From contig NZ_LN831197.1 of the NCBI RefSeq assembly GCF_001375535.1, forward strand, positions 2,286,535 through 2,350,534: DNA of 64,000 nt. Reading direction: 5' to 3'. Of the stretch, positions 62,201 through 64,000 are shown one piece after another. The stretch is from Bacillus niameyensis. Lineage in GTDB: Bacteria > Bacillota > Bacilli > Bacillales > Bacillaceae_C. Under the pieces are notes generated by a model that worked only from the letters and a program-made list of their open reading frames with translations, did not search any database and was not told where the DNA came from. The translations under genes were made by a program, and so were the position numbers. Numbering within the stretch: position 1 is the stretch's first letter; every line of letters starts with the position of its first letter.

Positions 62201-62391
62201 TGATTTTCACGATCTTGGCCACTGGCACTTCCGTATAAAGCGAAACAAATCCCATCAAAGATCGTTGTTTTCCCAGCGCCCGTATTCCCAGATATAACAA
62301 ATAATTGGTGGTCTTCCAGCTCCTGAAAATCAATCACTTCCGTATTTTTATACGGCCCGAATGCTGACATTTTAAGTTTTAATGGTTTCAA
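59299..62391 (-). CDS. sbcC: Nuclease SbcCD subunit C (Rad50-like ATPase)
   Basis: 1030 residues. Walker A in SGNTGAGKTTIFD near residue 38, two long coiled-coil arms, a zinc hook Cys521-Pro-Val-Cys524, then the C-terminal ATPase lobe with signature TLSGGEKFNASLCLALG and Walker B MFIDEGFGTLDEESL. Forms the Rad50-like half of SbcCD, which cleaves hairpins and protein-blocked DNA ends. Start is TTG with GGAGG 8 nt upstream, 18 nt after sbcD. Confidence 0.96.
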   Translation of the reverse strand: MKPLKLKMSAFGPYKNTEVIDFQELEDHQLFVISGNTGAGKTTIFDGICFALYGSASGQDRENQVMLRSDFADDDTHTAVELEFELNGRYYRILRQLGHVKQGNKTKTGEKYEFFESLNEREIPCVDRQIVSEINQKVEQLIGLTQDQFKQIVMLPQGEFRKLLTSQTENKEEILRRLFKTDSYKHIGDRLRERKRRVEEIFTQERQMQHTYIQSISATMPMREDSSIFHVLSQEHYNVTQVLTGLTEEAVFYEQQIMIDQDKYEKAYKANDEKQREFHQAQALNERFLELDRKETQLESLHSQVPLFTEKEKQLAAAERASTLQPYEKQANDWKKEEVEKTTTFELALRNKDHAFEQFEKVQQVYNQEEAKKAVREETSKKLNRLQEFLPIVKEIDERKQAIQKLRNEAKQTFDKLSSIQKRLDEKKEMLETNREIMKELDNAVIELPEKQQALLTMRDKVKVLIDFMNWSHKQSQLEREVAVKQQDYEKQRAEYLSLENAWLNNQAAMIASHLHDGEACPVCGSFTHPEKATSAKGVVTREQLEALKKQLDEKDSLYRDHVALLNTIVSQLKEKTEEVVQFGIRVEEVATVKEELVVAGKRLKVEVDQLTESRKRLIQLKEAVEKVNAEMQGLESEKVDCDQLLQKQKTAFETARAVYEDRLHQIPEEVRVLADLENEIAETEKNKLNLEMAWEQAQKDLQKAQENRTKALANLEHANKLLEETTEKKEAAILAFQEAVQKAGFDSSEAYNQAKMPESERQNFKKAIEQFKQNLSTAREQVSELKELLKDKSRIDLTVLQQELNDSKLAYERALSEWNQSKEYHQETTRLITMISATNERVRKSEEQLAILADLYDVIRGQNSHKISFERYLQIEYLERIIDAANGRLKNLSNGQYELIRSDRQESHGRQSGLALDVADSYTGQTRDVKTLSGGEKFNASLCLALGMSDVIQSFQGNISIETMFIDEGFGTLDEESLNKAIDTLVDLQQSGRMIGVISHVQELKTIFPAVLEVKKTKEGYSQTRFLLK

Positions 62392-62409
62392 TTGTTGATC
62401 CTCCTTTCC

Positions 62410-63591
62410 TTAATTTGTGACGACTTCTTTCGTCGGTTTCACTGTTTCATTTTCTACTTGTAAAAGATCATCAAGAACCTCTTTGAAAATGGCCTCAGTT
62501 TCTTCTGATGGTTCCACACCTTTAACTTGCTTATAGAAAGATTGGAAGAGTTCGAGATCTGTCATTTTACTCCGCGCTTTTGTTTCATAACGTTCATCGG
62601 AAATGGCCGATGTCGCCTTTCGCTCAACGTGCATCGCATTTGGGTAAACAGATCTCACTTTCTCCATTGGTGATAAAACTGGTGTTTCATCTAATAAACG
62701 TACAAATACATAGTCTTCATTTATTGGATGAGTGAGAATTTCCTCCATTGTCCCTTCCACTGTTCGCATATCTCGTTTCGGGGTAAAAGTCCGCTTTTCT
62801 ATCGCAACTTCTCCATTTTCGTCCAATTCCACAATTGAAAAGCCTTTTTTATGACGCTCTTCTGAAATAGAATATTTTAAAATCGATCCTGCATAACGAA
62901 TTTTTTCAGCAGAGACGTAGTGAGCCTGATGCAAATGGCCTAGTGCAGTATAATGGAAATTAGCAAATAGACGGGCATCAACGTACTCAGCTCCACCAAT
63001 TGAAAGTGGCCGTTCTGAATCACTCGTATTCTCTTCTTTTTCTCCAAAGGGAGTCACAAAAGCATGGCCGACTAAAACATGACGCGCTTGTTTATCTTGA
63101 TTCGCGCTAATATGTTCAATGATTTTCCGCGCTGCATCATTATGAGACCGAACCTCTTCATCTTCGAAAAGATTCCGAACGACACTTGGGTCACAGTAAG
63201 GTACGAGATGAAAATGGACCTCACCATTCTCGTCATGGAGGATAACAGGCTCCATGTCTTTCGTCAGCCGTCCGACAAGATTCAAACCCTTTTCTTTCAT
63301 AATCTTACTGCCAAAATTTAAGCGACTTGGGCTGTCATGATTCCCTGCCACTGCTATGACTGGAGTTTTTAATTTTAAGACGATCGTCTCTAACACTTCA
63401 TCTAGAAGATGGACCGCTTCCGTTGGCGGTACTCCTCGATCATATAAATCGCCCGCAATGATGACCGCATCTGGCTGTTCTTCTGTAATCGCCTGAATGA
63501 ACTGGTCAAGTATGTAACGTTGATCTTCTGTCATATAAACACCTTGAACAAGTTTCCCCAAATGCCAATCCGCCGTATGGAAAAATTTCAC
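62410..63591 (-). CDS. sbcD: Nuclease SbcCD subunit D (Mre11-like exonuclease)
   Basis: 393 residues. Metallophosphoesterase motifs: HTADWHLGK, IIAGDLYDRGVPP, VAGNHDSPSR, GHAFV and LGHLHQAH, in the order of SbcD/Mre11. The C-terminal helices bind the SbcC coiled coil. Start taken as the GTG giving MKFFHTADWHLGK, with GGGTGAGG just upstream; three earlier codons are open. First gene of the sbcDC operon. Confidence 0.95.
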   Translation of the reverse strand: MKFFHTADWHLGKLVQGVYMTEDQRYILDQFIQAITEEQPDAVIIAGDLYDRGVPPTEAVHLLDEVLETIVLKLKTPVIAVAGNHDSPSRLNFGSKIMKEKGLNLVGRLTKDMEPVILHDENGEVHFHLVPYCDPSVVRNLFEDEEVRSHNDAARKIIEHISANQDKQARHVLVGHAFVTPFGEKEENTSDSERPLSIGGAEYVDARLFANFHYTALGHLHQAHYVSAEKIRYAGSILKYSISEERHKKGFSIVELDENGEVAIEKRTFTPKRDMRTVEGTMEEILTHPINEDYVFVRLLDETPVLSPMEKVRSVYPNAMHVERKATSAISDERYETKARSKMTDLELFQSFYKQVKGVEPSEETEAIFKEVLDDLLQVENETVKPTKEVVTN

Positions 63592-63819
63592 CGACCTCAC
63601 CCTTTCAAAGTCTACTATTTAATAGCTCTTATTATATCGTATTTTTCTATTCTAAGAGATTGGAATCAACAGGAAAATCTGATTTTCAACAAACTGGGGC
63701 AGGGATATAATAGTAGATACGAGAGGTGATTTATCTCTTAAATGCCTTAAAAGTTCATGTAATCTAGCGTGAAAATACCTATGTAAATACACTACGATTG
63801 CCATAGTTGGCCTTTTCCT

Positions 63820-63848
63820 TTGACATAAACCCTTACTTATGATATCAA
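63820..63848 (+). promoter_or_regulatory. Sigma-A promoter of htpG
   Basis: Consensus TTGACA (63820-63825), 17-nt spacer, TATCAA (63843-63848). The start point, about 63855, falls at the edge of the CIRCE operator. Remaining 63592-63819 shows no gene. Confidence 0.75.
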
Positions 63849-63856
63849 ATAAATGA

Positions 63857-63883
63857 TTAGCACTCGGCATTAAAGAGTGCTAA
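63857..63883. promoter_or_regulatory. CIRCE operator (HrcA site) upstream of htpG
   Basis: TTAGCACTC-N9-GAGTGCTAA, a perfect match to the CIRCE consensus, directly after the promoter and 36 nt before the htpG start. HrcA bound here blocks transcription until heat or unfolded protein titrates GroE. Confidence 0.93.
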
Positions 63884-63919
63884 AATGGTTATATAAATTT
63901 TTGAAAGGAGAAAATCATT

Positions 63920-64000
63920 ATGGAAAAGAAAGCTTTTCAGGCAGAATCGAAACGACTGCTAGACATGATGATCCACTCAATTTATTCAAATAAAGAAATT
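63920..64000 (+). CDS. htpG: Molecular chaperone HtpG (Hsp90), 3' part outside window
   Basis: 27 codons are visible: [20 protein letters not shown] followed by IYSNKEI. This is the conserved N-terminus of bacterial Hsp90 (B. subtilis HtpG begins [20 protein letters not shown]). ATG with AAAGGAG 9 nt upstream. Placed behind a sigma-A promoter and a CIRCE site, unlike B. subtilis where htpG is not under HrcA control. Confidence 0.95.
   Translation, partial: MEKKAFQAESKRLLDMMIHSIYSNKEI

Noticed and set aside
1-64000. CRISPR arrays, insertion sequences, prophage genes, rRNA and tRNA genes
   Set aside because: No regular spacer-repeat array, transposase, integrase, phage structural gene, or tRNA/rRNA sequence was seen on either strand.

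Overview
The window reads as a chromosomal segment of a low-GC, endospore-forming member of the Bacillaceae. Evidence: strong AGGAGG ribosome binding sites, frequent TTG starts, spore genes (CotA-type laccase, two H-type small acid-soluble spore proteins), T-box, CIRCE, Fur and Fnr-type control sites, and gene orders known from Bacillus subtilis (linearmycin-type lnrJKLMN, yvfRSTU). No phage, integrase, transposase, CRISPR array, rRNA or tRNA gene was found. Both ends are cut inside genes.

Layout. 0-3.7 kb (minus strand): a B-family heme-copper enzyme (subunits I, II and a 50-residue IIa) behind an Fnr-type promoter. Its subunit I lacks the active-site tyrosine, so it may be a CuA-type nitric oxide reductase rather than an oxygen reductase. 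Next is an SPFH protein with a ribbon-helix-helix regulator. 3.7-9.1 kb: a five-gene NarL-type two-component/ABC exporter module like LnrJKLMN. 9.2-12.3 kb: a phosphatase, a globin-coupled HemAT-type chemoreceptor with a C-terminal degenerate CZB domain, and a CheX-type phosphatase. 12.4-21 kb: MarR plus MMPL exporter, Fur-box nitroreductase, pyrimidine nucleoside phosphorylase, MscL, signal peptidase I, membrane diguanylate cyclase. 21.3-23.9 kb: DUF2207 protein and small membrane proteins.

24-33.4 kb (plus strand) is the most unusual region. It holds an OmpR/HK pair, a 45-residue overlapping membrane ORF, a DUF6034-like lipoprotein, two ABC-2 permeases with an ATPase, a catalytically degenerate LolD/MacB-like ATPase, a CARDB-like surface protein and an FtsX/MacB-like permease. 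Two promoters in it share a TTACAA-N5-TTACAA box at exactly the same distance from the -10 element. I infer a self-contained envelope-stress or antimicrobial-peptide sensing and export system.

33.4-42.5 kb: Uma2-type nuclease-fold protein, yvfUTSR, orphan solute-binding lipoprotein, coiled-coil protein divergent from cotA, and an acetyltransferase. 42.7-48.3 kb: tandem SASP-H genes, a T-box-controlled argS whose leader abuts a dispersed palindromic element, and a MarR-ftsH pair. 48.5-57.1 kb: poorly known membrane proteins (VanZ among them), two ECF sigma modules, a nucleotidyltransferase, and a frameshifted small membrane gene. 57.1-64 kb: cytoplasmic alpha-L-fucosidase, sbcDC, and the start of htpG behind a perfect CIRCE operator.

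Three families of dispersed non-coding repeats thread through the intergenic DNA: GTGCCTGKCAC palindromes, 21-bp-periodic AT-rich arrays, and one copy of a long palindromic element.
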